Positions 1 to 8,100 of a stretch of DNA of 16,055 nt are shown here, in pieces. Below the pieces are notes generated by a model. That model worked only from the letters and a program-made list of their open reading frames with translations. It did not search any database and had not been told where the DNA came from. The stretch spans positions 1 to 16,055 of the forward strand of contig CAZFLK010000134.1 in NCBI GenBank assembly GCA_964519245.1, given 5' to 3'. Source of the stretch: JAYPEY01 sp964519245 (GTDB taxonomy: Bacteria > Verrucomicrobiota > Verrucomicrobiia > Limisphaerales > JAYPEY01). Each line of letters begins with the position of its first letter. Position 1 is the stretch's first letter. The position numbers were made by a program, and so were the translations under genes.

Positions 1-35
1 CCGCATCCCGCATCCCGCATCCCGCATTCCGCATT
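1..35. repeat. Heptanucleotide tandem repeat, five copies
   Basis: The first 35 bases are five perfect-phase heptamers: CCGCATC three times, then CCGCATT twice. The array touches the left edge, so more copies may lie outside. It ends five bases before the ATG of the HIT gene and therefore occupies the place where a ribosome-binding site and core promoter would normally lie. There is no Shine-Dalgarno in the remaining CTGTC. Whether it is a simple microsatellite or a dispersed family cannot be decided here. Confidence 0.9.
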
Positions 36-40
36 CTGTC

Positions 41-379
41 ATGACGCTGTTCGAAAAAATCATCGCCGGCGAGATCCCCAGCGACAAGGTCTACGAGGAC
101 GAACTGGTCTACGCCTTCCGGGATATCGACCCCAAGGCCCCCACGCACGTGTTGGTCGTTCCCAAGCAGGCCATTCCGCGCATCGCCGAGGCGTCCGCCG
201 AGGACCAGTCGACCCTGGGGCATCTGCTGCTCAAGGCGGCGGCAGTCGCCAAGGAATTGGGATTGGCGGAAACGGGCTACCGACTGGTGATCAACAACGG
301 GCGCGACGGCGGCGAATCCGTCCCGCACCTGCACTGCCACATCCTCGGCGGCAGACCGCTGACCTGGCCGCCCGGCTGA
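41..379 (+). CDS. hinT: HIT family protein, HinT-like purine nucleoside phosphoramidase
   Basis: This 112-aa protein is a full-length HinT-branch member of the histidine triad superfamily. The family hydrolyses purine nucleoside phosphoramidates such as AMP-lysine adducts and is a soluble cytoplasmic homodimer. Visible marks are the N-terminal segment TLFEKIIAGEIPSDKVYEDE, the DPKAPTHVLVVPK strand (residues 30-42), N86, the triad H96-L-H98-C-H100-I-L with H98 as the expected nucleophile, and the C-terminal GGRPLTWPPG typical of the group. The ATG at 41 gives the usual family start; no ribosome-binding site is visible because heptamer repeats run to position 35. The gene converges on the next one with 29 bases between, in which I see no terminator hairpin. 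The family is certain; the physiological substrate is not known from sequence. Confidence 0.97.
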   Translation: MTLFEKIIAGEIPSDKVYEDELVYAFRDIDPKAPTHVLVVPKQAIPRIAEASAEDQSTLGHLLLKAAAVAKELGLAETGYRLVINNGRDGGESVPHLHCHILGGRPLTWPPG

Positions 380-408
380 AGCCATCGCCCCGGGATTCAG
401 TTGGCAGT

Positions 409-1593
409 CTACTTCCTTTCCGGTCGGGCGCTTTTCTTCAGTTCGGAGGCCAGGCGTTTCCGTTCCTTCCGAATCAGCCGGATCTGTTCCGCCTTGACCT
501 CCTCCGGCAACGAGGCGTCCCCGGTGATCCTGGCGATTTCCTCGTCGGCAATCAGTTTCAGGGCAACCGCCGCCTCGTCAGATTCACGGCGTTGGGACGC
601 CTCCTGCCGTTTGCGCTCCTCCTTCCCGCCCGGGCTCAGGGCGCTCGACAGAAACTGCTGGTTTCGTTCCACTCCGAGAATTTCCTGAATTCTTGGTTGC
701 AGAAAAGGATCATTCAAAGGGCTGTCCGCGCCGCGCAAGGTGATGAATCGGGAAAGTCCGTCCGGCGTCGCAACGAGCAGGTCGAAAAGTTGGCGAAACT
801 CACGCTCCGAGGGTTCGAGCGCATCCGTATGGCGCCGCAACTGATCGGCGAGTTCAGAATGGCGCAGTTGATAGGCCATCGCCTCGCTCGGCGTCAGCAA
901 CGCGCCCAACTCCCGCAACTGCTCCTGCTCCAACTCCCGCATACGCTCCTCCCGGACCTCCCTGGATTCCCCTGCGGCTTTCAACGCCTCCGTCAGACGC
1001 CGCTGCTCGATCTTCGAACGCCCCTCCCAATCCTGCACCAGCAGGCGTTTGTTCTCCGGAAGAAACCCGAAGGCTTCCTCGTGCCGGCTCGCCATCGACC
1101 AGGCATACTTGGCCATCTCGGCATCAAAATTCACCCCCAGCAGTTCGCGGATCAACACCGCTCGCTCGACCTCCAGATCGTGACGCAACGCGGCATTGGC
1201 CACGCTCTTGTTCTCAGACTTCGGCCGCCGCCGCCAGTAGCGCCATGGCTCCACCGGCGGTTGCATCTCCCGCCAACGCGCGGCAAACAGCTTGTTGATG
1301 TCCGCAATCACGATGTCGCGGATGGTCTCCTCCGGACAGCCAACACTCCGCAAATTCGCAATGTATTGCACGTAATCGGCCGACTCGAGCTCGGCCCAAT
1401 CCAACTCCATCGTGTTGGTGACGGAATGAACCTGCGTCGGACCGGCGATGGTTCGGGTGACGGTCTTGGTCTCCACGCGCGAGGAGTCGACCACAGCCCC
1501 ATCCGGGCCCTCGTCGGAGCGCGTCAATAACGCCGCCAACAAGACGACATTCAAGAGCAGCAAGACGGCAATGATTTTAGCTGGTTGCGACAT
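409..1593 (-). CDS. Membrane-anchored helical protein of unknown function
   Basis: This is a 394-aa protein that I do not recognise as a characterised family. Residues 6-24 form a single hydrophobic segment (IIAVLLLLNVVLLAALLTR) after a short polar start, so it is probably a signal anchor with the rest outside the cytoplasm, or an uncleaved signal peptide. Residues 66-100 hold a distinctive motif: W66, then Y74..Y77-IANLR..GCPEETIRDIVIADIN. From memory this resembles a segment recurring in hypothetical proteins of Verrucomicrobia; this is not verified. Residues 185-260 and 323-394 are rich in Glu, Arg, Lys and Gln and should be long helices or coiled coils; the C-terminus is strongly basic. 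Translation starts at the first Met of the frame, with no clear ribosome-binding site. It lies 90 bp downstream of the CXXCH-protein gene on the same strand, so co-transcription is possible. Confidence 0.85.
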   Translation of the reverse strand: MSQPAKIIAVLLLLNVVLLAALLTRSDEGPDGAVVDSSRVETKTVTRTIAGPTQVHSVTNTMELDWAELESADYVQYIANLRSVGCPEETIRDIVIADINKLFAARWREMQPPVEPWRYWRRRPKSENKSVANAALRHDLEVERAVLIRELLGVNFDAEMAKYAWSMASRHEEAFGFLPENKRLLVQDWEGRSKIEQRRLTEALKAAGESREVREERMRELEQEQLRELGALLTPSEAMAYQLRHSELADQLRRHTDALEPSEREFRQLFDLLVATPDGLSRFITLRGADSPLNDPFLQPRIQEILGVERNQQFLSSALSPGGKEERKRQEASQRRESDEAAVALKLIADEEIARITGDASLPEEVKAEQIRLIRKERKRLASELKKSARPERK

Positions 1594-1644
1594 CGGAGAC
1601 GCGGATCGACCGCCCGGCCAGTGTAGAGCAGCTGAGGCTCCCTA

Positions 1645-1675
1645 CGCAACGCCGATCGACGCAACGCACGATCGA
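1645..1675. repeat. Short tandem direct repeat, two copies of 15-16 bp
   Basis: CGCAACGCCGATCGA (1645-1659) is followed at once by CGCAACGCACGATCGA (1660-1675). The copies differ by one inserted base. Each holds a CGATCG palindrome core. The pair lies in the 90-bp gap about 52 bp upstream of the start of the 394-aa anchored protein, a position that fits either an operator or simple slippage. Function is not known. Confidence 0.6.
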
Positions 1676-1683
1676 ACGACCGG

Positions 1684-3015
1684 TCAATCCGCGCCCGCCG
1701 TCCGGCCCAGTAAGCCCTGGATCTCCGGCTTGGTCGCAAGCAGGATCTCAGCGATGGCGCGCCGCTCCCGCGAGGGCAGATGCCGATAGTCCTCGGGCGG
1801 CTCCTCGGATTCCAGGATCTCAAACAACCTCGCATACACCGCGCGCTTCAGAATGACAGGGAGGTGATCAAACGCCTCGGAATAGATCATGTAGCTGCAG
1901 CGGTACTTGAACAGCCGCGTGTTGAGATCAAAATCCTTCAGACTGCGCCCCTCGGGATCCACCACCCGGTTCTTCCGAAACGCCTTCTCGAAATCGCCCG
2001 TTCCGGAGATGCCGCCATCCGGCAAGGCAACCTCGTCCTTGAAAAGCAGGTATTCCACCAGATCGTCGCGGGCGCCATTGAGCACGGTGAGCAGCGTCCC
2101 TGCGGGCTCATCCGGCGCCTCCTCGCCCAGAGCCTTGTAGATGTTCTTCTGGTAATCCGCCCACTTGCGGACGCGCAGCATGGAGCGGGAAAGTCGATTG
2201 TGCATCTCGCATTGATGCTCCAGCGTCATCAGGGCGACGATGTCGCTGTCGGGCCGGAGATGCATCTTGGTGTCGAACTTGTCGCTCAGGTCGCTCAGGT
2301 TTGCGCCTGCATCGGTGTCGATGCTCGCGTCATTGCCCTCCAGCTTGGCGATCTCGTTGCCCATGTGGCGCGAGTCGCCGTGCTTGCCGGTGACGTACCA
2401 ACCGCCCCAGCGCTTCTCCATCGGGCTGTCGTGACCGATCACGAATCCGCCGGCTTGCGTCATCGGATGCCCATCCGGATGCGGAAACACGGACCGGACC
2501 AATACCCCCGGCCAATACCCCGTGCGCGAACCGCCATGACAGGAGAGGCAGTCCTTGCTGCGTTTGATCCTCACCTTGAAGGGATCCACTTCATAGAACA
2601 CGAGCCCCAACTTCGGATCGTTCACCGTCAACTCATAGATTCCGCCATAGGACCAGCCCAGGTAGGCATCCTCGTTGAAGTAGATCGCGCGAGGCGTGCT
2701 CGGACCGATCTTGGATAGCTGCAGGCTCGTCTTGGAGAACACCAGGGTCTGCGAGGCTTCAGGGATGCCGAACGCCTTCAAGAAACCGCTCAACATCGGT
2801 TTTCCATACTGCTCCATCCCCTCCAACTTCCCTGCCTGCCACTGGCGCTCAATCTTGGTGGCGAGATTGTCCGCGGGTGTGTCGCTGTATCGGATCGGCG
2901 GCTCCTCGTATTCCGGCACAAGCTGCGCCCTTACCGACGGGACCGTCGCCGCACAAACCAGAGCGGCGACAAAAGAGACCACGGCGCAAGGTGGATGAAT
3001 CAAAGTGTTTTTCAT
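1684..3015 (-). CDS. Exported protein with one c-type haem site (CXXCH)
   Basis: With the start at 3015 the product is 443 aa and begins with a good Sec signal peptide: MKNT, a hydrophobic stretch over residues 10-25, then an S-V-R-A-Q cleavage region near residue 30. The frame is open to 3114, but the extra N-terminal sequence is not signal-like, so I prefer 3015. Residues 156-160 are CLSCH followed by GG, a single covalent haem-c site; candidate sixth ligands include M185, H183 and several other His residues, and none stands out. The segment SLQLSKIGPSTPRAIYFNED (97-116) and the SYGGIYELTVNDPKLGLVFY region suggest a specific periplasmic family that I cannot name. The role is probably periplasmic electron transfer or a haem enzyme with an unusual large scaffold (most mono-haem cytochromes are about 100 aa). 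The C-terminal third is helical and charged. No ribosome-binding site is evident. Confidence 0.85.
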   Translation of the reverse strand: MKNTLIHPPCAVVSFVAALVCAATVPSVRAQLVPEYEEPPIRYSDTPADNLATKIERQWQAGKLEGMEQYGKPMLSGFLKAFGIPEASQTLVFSKTSLQLSKIGPSTPRAIYFNEDAYLGWSYGGIYELTVNDPKLGLVFYEVDPFKVRIKRSKDCLSCHGGSRTGYWPGVLVRSVFPHPDGHPMTQAGGFVIGHDSPMEKRWGGWYVTGKHGDSRHMGNEIAKLEGNDASIDTDAGANLSDLSDKFDTKMHLRPDSDIVALMTLEHQCEMHNRLSRSMLRVRKWADYQKNIYKALGEEAPDEPAGTLLTVLNGARDDLVEYLLFKDEVALPDGGISGTGDFEKAFRKNRVVDPEGRSLKDFDLNTRLFKYRCSYMIYSEAFDHLPVILKRAVYARLFEILESEEPPEDYRHLPSRERRAIAEILLATKPEIQGLLGRTAGAD

Positions 3016-3169
3016 GGGGACGTCGGTAGTATCTACGCACAAGCCCCCCGCCAAACCGAACATAAATTGCCCGATTGCGCGCCTGCATTGGTGTGGTCGC
3101 CAGAGGCCGCTCACCAGGCGGGCGCATTGGCGGGCTTGAACACCTTGTTTGGCCTTCCCGCGCCCAAGC
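3016..3169. other. Intergenic gap between two minus-strand genes
   Basis: These 154 bp separate the lipoprotein stop from the start of the CXXCH-protein gene. On the minus strand there is an AT-richer patch (TTTATG, TAGATACT) close to the downstream start that could be part of a promoter, but no -35/-10 pair with proper spacing can be supported. I see no hairpin followed by a T-run for the lipoprotein gene. Confidence 0.4.
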
Positions 3170-3685
3170 CTATCCCCCCAACGTGATCGGACTCGGCGCG
3201 GAGTAGACGGCCCGCTCCGGTGAAACCACCAGTCTTGCCATTACCGTCGCTCGCCCCTGGGACGGTTTGGCCTCATCCCAGATCAGCGTCAACTGGTAGC
3301 CCACTCCAATCGTCGAGGTGAATTCGTAGGGCTTCAGTTCATCAACCGAAAACCGCCAGACTTTCAACGGCTTCATCTCTCCTCCCGGAGCCGACTTCAA
3401 CAGGCCGTCGAACAGGAGAATCTCCAGGTCGCCGCCCCGAACCGGCAGGGGTTTCGCTCGCGAACTGTTGGCCGCAAAAACCTTCAAGGCAATGCCGTCC
3501 TGCCCCGGAATGGCGTCCATGTTGATTCCGGTCGGAAAGGTGATCAGGTGAAGCTGCGTGATCTGATCCGAGCCCTTGCCCGCCGTCGCGCGCGGCCGGG
3601 AGTGGTCCGAGGCGCAACCGCAAAGCAGCAACGCCCCCATGGCTAGGCATAACAACCGGATGCGATTCACCCGGGATCGACGCAT
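3170..3685 (-). CDS. Small predicted lipoprotein, unknown function
   Basis: From the ATG at 3685 this is a 171-aa protein with a classic type II signal peptide: basic n-region MRRSRVNRIR, hydrophobic LLCLAMGALLL, and lipobox L-C-G-C with the lipidated cysteine at residue 24. A Met seven codons upstream (3706) is an alternative start, giving 178 aa. I prefer 3685 because AGGAA lies about 10 bases before it and the signal is cleaner. The frame runs open to 3979, but that extension is not protein-like. The mature part alternates hydrophobic strands (QITQLHLITF, GIALKVFAAN, GGDLEILLFDG, KPLKVWRF, GVGYQLTLIW, GRATVMARLVV) and reads as a small all-beta domain, perhaps a transthyretin- or Ig-like sandwich. 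The family is not recognised. It is divergent from the zinc-ribbon membrane protein gene. Confidence 0.82.
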   Translation of the reverse strand: MRRSRVNRIRLLCLAMGALLLCGCASDHSRPRATAGKGSDQITQLHLITFPTGINMDAIPGQDGIALKVFAANSSRAKPLPVRGGDLEILLFDGLLKSAPGGEMKPLKVWRFSVDELKPYEFTSTIGVGYQLTLIWDEAKPSQGRATVMARLVVSPERAVYSAPSPITLGG

Positions 3686-3706
3686 TGGCTCTCGGTTCCT
3701 ATTCAT

Positions 3707-3964
3707 ACGACATCGGGAGAATGGGCGCTTCCAGGCAGGATGCAACGTTGGTTTCGGCATTCCTCCGGTTCCAAGTCCGGTTGAACCGGGATGGGAAGCC
3801 GAGACGACGGAACCTTGAAGCCTCCGTCGGAGCGCGGAACTCATTCCGCGCCCCTTATCCGGTTCAAATCGCAACTCGAACTCCCCCATCAGTTTCAGCG
3901 ATTCGAGCATCGCCATTATCGATTGGGCGCGCGGCAAGCGCGCAGGATACAAAAGCTTCAATTC
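3707..3964. other. Divergent intergenic region
   Basis: These roughly 260 bp lie between the outward-facing starts of the lipoprotein gene and the membrane protein gene and should hold promoters for both. Besides the perfect palindrome at 3832-3851, there is a 6-bp inverted repeat at 3927-3943 (GCGCGC, GGCAA loop, GCGCGC) just ahead of an AT-rich GGATACAAAAG. A weak pair TTGGGC (3923-3928) and GATACA (3946-3951) with a 17-bp spacer faces the plus-strand gene, but the match is too poor to call. Both flanking frames stay open across the region, which is common in high-GC DNA. Confidence 0.5.
3832..3851. repeat. Perfect 8-bp inverted repeat with CTCA loop
   Basis: GCGCGGAA (3832-3839), loop CTCA (3840-3843), TTCCGCGC (3844-3851). 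All eight arm bases pair. It is followed by CCCC and not by a T-run, so it does not look like an intrinsic terminator. It lies in the divergent intergenic region, about 145 bp upstream of the lipoprotein start and 113 bp from the membrane protein start. It may be an operator for a dimeric regulator or a dispersed palindromic repeat. Confidence 0.65.
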
Positions 3965-5086
3965 ATGAATCCAAAACAACTTCCCGCTTCAGCCTCCATC
4001 CCCCGCAAAGGCCCGTGGTCACATCGCTTCCTCGTGCTGGTGTTCAGCGGCATTCTGACGATGTTGGTCTACTGGTTGCTGGGCTTTGCCCTCCGCGACA
4101 TCGGCTCCTTTCCCGGCCCGGACTGGCAGGCAATCGAAACCAAACACCTCGATCCCGCCGCCGTCGCCAAACAGGAGGAACTCGCCAAACGTCTCAAATC
4201 AACCCAACGGGAAATCAAGAATGAAGGCGCCCGGCAGGCCATCCTTCGCAGCGCCATCTCCAACGCCCAGACCACCATCGGGCAACTGGAGGGACTTCAA
4301 CGCCTCGCCATCGAGAAGGGATCCGCGCTGCCCGAGTCGGAACAGACAGCGCTCACCGACGCCCGCGCGCTGTTCCTCGAGAGCCAGCGCAAGAGTCAGG
4401 CCCTCAACGACGCCGTCGCCGCCCTGAAGGAAACCGAGATTCAACTCGAGGATGAAAAAAGGACCGTCGACGAATCACTGGCCGCGCAGCGCGGCGCCGC
4501 GCAGGCCGAACACCAGGAATTGCGCCGGAAACACAACCTGTTGGTCGCGACTTTCAAGCTGCTCTTCCTGGTTCCCGTGACCATCGCCATCACCTGGGTG
4601 TTTCGCAAACGGCGACACACGGTCTACAGACCGATGATCTATGCGACGGGCATCGCCGTCTACTGGAAGCTCGGCCAGGTCATGCACGAATACTTTCCCA
4701 GCAAACTGTTCAAGTATGTGTTGATCTTCGTGGCCTTGGCGATCGTCCTCAAGGCCTTGGTTTATCTCCTCCGCCAGATCGTCGCGCCGAAACGCGACTG
4801 GCTCCTGAAACAATACCGCGAGGCTTACGAGAAATTCCTTTGCCCCATCTGCGGCTATCCCATCCGCCGCGGCCCTTTGAAATACCTCTTCTGGACCTCC
4901 CGCAGCATCAAGAAAATGCTCGTCCCCCAGAACGCCGAACCCACCGCGGACGAACCCTACGTCTGCCCCTGCTGCGCCACGCCGCTCTTCGAGCAATGCA
5001 ACGAATGCGACGCCGTCCGCCCGTCATTGCTCCCGGCCTGCGACCACTGCGGAGCGAGTTCGGTCGAGGAGGCAGTGGAAGCGTGA
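3965..5086 (+). CDS. Multi-pass membrane protein with coiled coil and C-terminal double zinc ribbon
   Basis: The ATG at 3965 gives 373 aa; upstream in-frame sequence from 3791 is basic and not protein-like, and the chosen start puts the first membrane segment at residues 21-43. A long Glu/Lys/Gln-rich stretch (about 60-190) is a predicted coiled coil between membrane segments. Further hydrophobic segments lie at about 192-213, 223-241 and 250-269. The C-terminal 80 residues hold two zinc-ribbon units: C293-x2-C296 paired with C334-x2-C337 (written CPCC), and C345-x2-C348 paired with C359-x2-C362. Such ribbons at a membrane tail usually mediate protein or nucleic-acid contacts; the partner is unknown. 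The family is not recognised. No ribosome-binding site is seen. The gene ends 61 bp before the end of the giant secretin gene, which faces it. Confidence 0.87.
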   Translation: MNPKQLPASASIPRKGPWSHRFLVLVFSGILTMLVYWLLGFALRDIGSFPGPDWQAIETKHLDPAAVAKQEELAKRLKSTQREIKNEGARQAILRSAISNAQTTIGQLEGLQRLAIEKGSALPESEQTALTDARALFLESQRKSQALNDAVAALKETEIQLEDEKRTVDESLAAQRGAAQAEHQELRRKHNLLVATFKLLFLVPVTIAITWVFRKRRHTVYRPMIYATGIAVYWKLGQVMHEYFPSKLFKYVLIFVALAIVLKALVYLLRQIVAPKRDWLLKQYREAYEKFLCPICGYPIRRGPLKYLFWTSRSIKKMLVPQNAEPTADEPYVCPCCATPLFEQCNECDAVRPSLLPACDHCGASSVEEAVEA

Positions 5087-5099
5087 TCGAAGCCGCAGG

Positions 5100-5115
5100 G
5101 CGGCGGCAACGCCGC
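5100..5115. terminator. GC hairpin with GCAA tetraloop between convergent genes
   Basis: GCGGCG (5100-5105), loop GCAA (5106-5109, a GNRA-type tetraloop), CGCCGC (5110-5115): a perfect 6-bp stem. It is followed by a second, imperfect inverted repeat at 5122-5141 (GACAA ... TTGTC with one mismatch inside). The pair fills most of the 61-bp gap between two converging genes, which is where a bidirectional terminator would be expected. There is no U-run on either strand, so an intrinsic terminator is only a possibility; a dispersed repeat would look the same. Confidence 0.4.
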
Positions 5116-5147
5116 GAGGGAGACAAGGCGAGCGCGTTGTCTTGATG

Positions 5148-8100
5148 CTACTCCCGCCGAGGTTTGACCTCGTCCTCCGGCTTCTTTGGCTTCACCTCCC
5201 CGTCCTGCGGCTCGACATCGGTCGGGAAGACCCTTTCGAACATGGCCCGCTTCTTCTCGTCGTCCTTGAAGGCATTCTTCATGGAGGACTCGCGGATCAT
5301 CTCGTCGGAGAACTCATTGATATCGCGGGCCCAGGGATCGCCGGCCTCCGCATTAAGGATCTGCGGCGTAAGCAGGACCAGCAGTTCCTTGCGGTCGGAA
5401 ACATTGCGGGAGTTCTTGAACAGGTTTCCGAGCAACGGGATGTTGCCCAGCAACGGCATCTTCTTCTCCCGGGAATCCTCGCTGGCGCTGATCAGGCCGC
5501 CGATCACGACCGTCTGCCCGCTCTGCACGGAGACCATGGTTGAGGCGCGCCGTTCGTTGATGATCGGCACGGTGGCGTCGGCATTGATCTGAACCGAGGA
5601 ACTGCTGATGGAGCTGTTGGTGGTCTGCACATCGATCTGCACGAACCCGTCGCCCACGATCCGCGGCGTCACCGCCAGGCTGACACCGACGTCGCGATAG
5701 TCGAACTGGTTGTTCACGCCGCCCTGCGGGGTGATCTGGCTGCCGGTGATCAACGGCACCCGCTGACCGATGTTGATCGAGGCGGGCTGATTGTCGGCAG
5801 TCAGGATCTGCGGGCGACTGAGCACTTCGAGGTGCCCGTCATTCTCCAGCGCGCGCAGCAGGAAGTTGAAGTTGTTGCCGGTGACCAGCGCGGAATAACC
5901 GCCCAAGGTGGCCAACTCCGCCGGCACCCCGAAGTCGGTCCCGGAACCGAAATTCCAGCCATTGCCCAAGGTCTTGGAGTAATTCCACTCCACTCCGAGG
6001 TCGCGCATGGCATCCACCGTGATCTCCGCCAGCAACACCTGCACCAGCACCTGGGGCTGGGCGCGATCAAGCTCCTCAATCATCGTATTCAAGGTCTCGA
6101 AATAGTGCGCGTGCGCCGACAGCAACAGGGTGTTGCTCACTGGCTCGGCCACAATGGCAACTTCCTTCTCCAACAAGGCCTCGGCCGTCCGGACCGCGTC
6201 CTGGCCCAGCACCTGCGTGATCCGTTGACGATCCTGGTCGAGAAAATCGCGAATGGCCGTGGAGACATCTGCGGCCTGGGCATTCTTGAGCCGATAGACC
6301 TGGCTCTTCCGCGCCACGCCGCCGCCGGCGTCCAGGGACTCGATCACCTCGGCCACCAATCCAATGTAATGCTCCGAACCGCCCACCAGGATGCTGTTGC
6401 TGCGCGGGTCGATCGAGATGCGCAGGGCGCTCTGCTCCTCGGCCCCGACCACCGCCGAAGCCACCGCCTCCTCCCCATTCAACGTCGGTCGGTAAAGCGT
6501 GTACTCGACGGAACGATCATTGCCCGCCGCAGGCGCGCCGCTGGGCGTGAGGCGAAACAGCCCCAACAACAACTGCCCGACCAATCGCGCCTCCGTGTTC
6601 TTGAGGCTGAAGACCTTGATCTGCGCCTCCCGCGGCGAGGCGTCGTCCAACCGCTTCACAATCCGCTCCAGCAGCCCCATGTAGTCGACCGGACCGGAGA
6701 CGATCAGCGAGTTCATGCGGGTGTCCGGCGTGATCAACACGGCCTCATGCAGGGCCGAGGTGATGAACTTCTCCCCATCCGCGCTGGAGGTGACGAACTG
6801 CAACAAGGACTGGCTGTCGGCGTTGCCGCCCTCCAGTGAATCCGGTTTGTCGTTCAACGCGGAGCTGAGGATTGTGGCCAGGCTGTCGGCGCGGGCGTAC
6901 TCGAGCGGGATGACCCGGATCTCGTTCACGCGCGAAACCTCGTCGGTGTCGAGCTTGCGCACAACTTCCTTGATGCGCTTCAGATCCGTCTCGCCGCCGC
7001 TCACGACCAGCGCGTTCAACCGTTCATCCGCATTGACGAAAACCGGCAACCCCGAGGCGCGCGTGGAGCTTTCCCGGTAGAGTTCCTGAACGGTCTCCGC
7101 AATGCGCTCGACATTGGCCTTCAAGACCGGAATCACCTCAACCCGCAACCCCAGTTCGACCTGCTCGCTGTCGAGTTTCTCGATCATGGACTCCACCATG
7201 GTCATGTCATGGACCCGGGCCCCGACAATGAGCGCGTTCACCCAGGCGTCCGCGACCAGCGTGATGGGATCCGGCCGCTGTCCCTTGACCGGCGGCGGAC
7301 GATTGGCGAAGAGCTGCTCCAGGGTGTCGCGCAAGGCGGTGGCGGTGGCGTTCTGCAAGGGGATGACCTTGAAGTTCTGGCGGGCAATCTGATCTTCACC
7401 ATCCAACTCCGGCAGGATGCGGTCCAGGGTGTCGAAGGCCTCCTTGCTGCCGGTGACAAGCAGGGCGTTGATGCGATCGTCGGGAATGATGGAAACCGGG
7501 ATGCCTCGCTCAGGCGCGTTGATGGCGACCGAATCCGCGGCGCGCTTGGATTCGAAAAAGCTGCCCAACGTCACCGCGATGTCGCTGGCTTGGGCATGCT
7601 CCAGTTTGTAGAACTTGATGTCGCCGCCCTGGGCAAAGTCCCTGGTGTCGACCTGCCGGATGACCTCCTTGACCACGCCCAGGTTCTCCGGACTGGCGGA
7701 GACGATCAGCGTGTTGCTGCGCGGATCGACGGCCACCGCCAAGGCCTCGCCCGCAACTCTCGCTGACCTCGAGCGCGAACGACCGCTGACCGCGCGTCCG
7801 GGGCGATACAACCCCTGCTGGATCAACGATTGGATCAAGGTCGCCACCCGCTGCGCATCGGCGTGCTCCAGCACGAAGGTCTCAAACACGCCTTCCGCCA
7901 TCATCGGCTGCACGTCGATCTGCTTGAGCAGATCGTTGATCGTTTCGAGGTTCTCCTTGTTGGAGGAGACGATCAGCGTGTTGTTCAGGCTGTCCACCTC
8001 GATGGAGACCTCCTCCGAAGGCGAGGGCGTCTGCCCCGGCACGGCCCGGGACTTGAGCCGCGCATCGAAGATGTCCTCCAGCATGTTGGACACCTGCGCG

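Noticed and set aside
592..1530. A 312-codon plus-strand frame opposite the 394-aa anchored protein
   Set aside because: The product is rich in Arg, Leu, Gln and His without recognisable segments, whereas the minus-strand frame has a signal anchor, a conserved-looking motif and helices.
1780..2718. A 312-codon plus-strand frame opposite the CXXCH-protein gene
   Set aside because: The minus-strand product has a signal peptide and a haem motif; this one is a His/Arg-rich shadow.
3016..3114. N-terminal extension of the CXXCH-protein frame to 3114
   Set aside because: The extra 33 residues precede a clean signal peptide that starts at the Met at 3015.
3923..3951. TTGGGC-17-GATACA as a promoter for the membrane protein gene
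   Set aside because: Only about half of the consensus bases match and the predicted leader would be about 7 nt; kept only as a note.
3707..3979. N-terminal extension of the lipoprotein frame
   Set aside because: It would bury the lipobox 115 residues into the protein and overlaps the start of the divergent gene.
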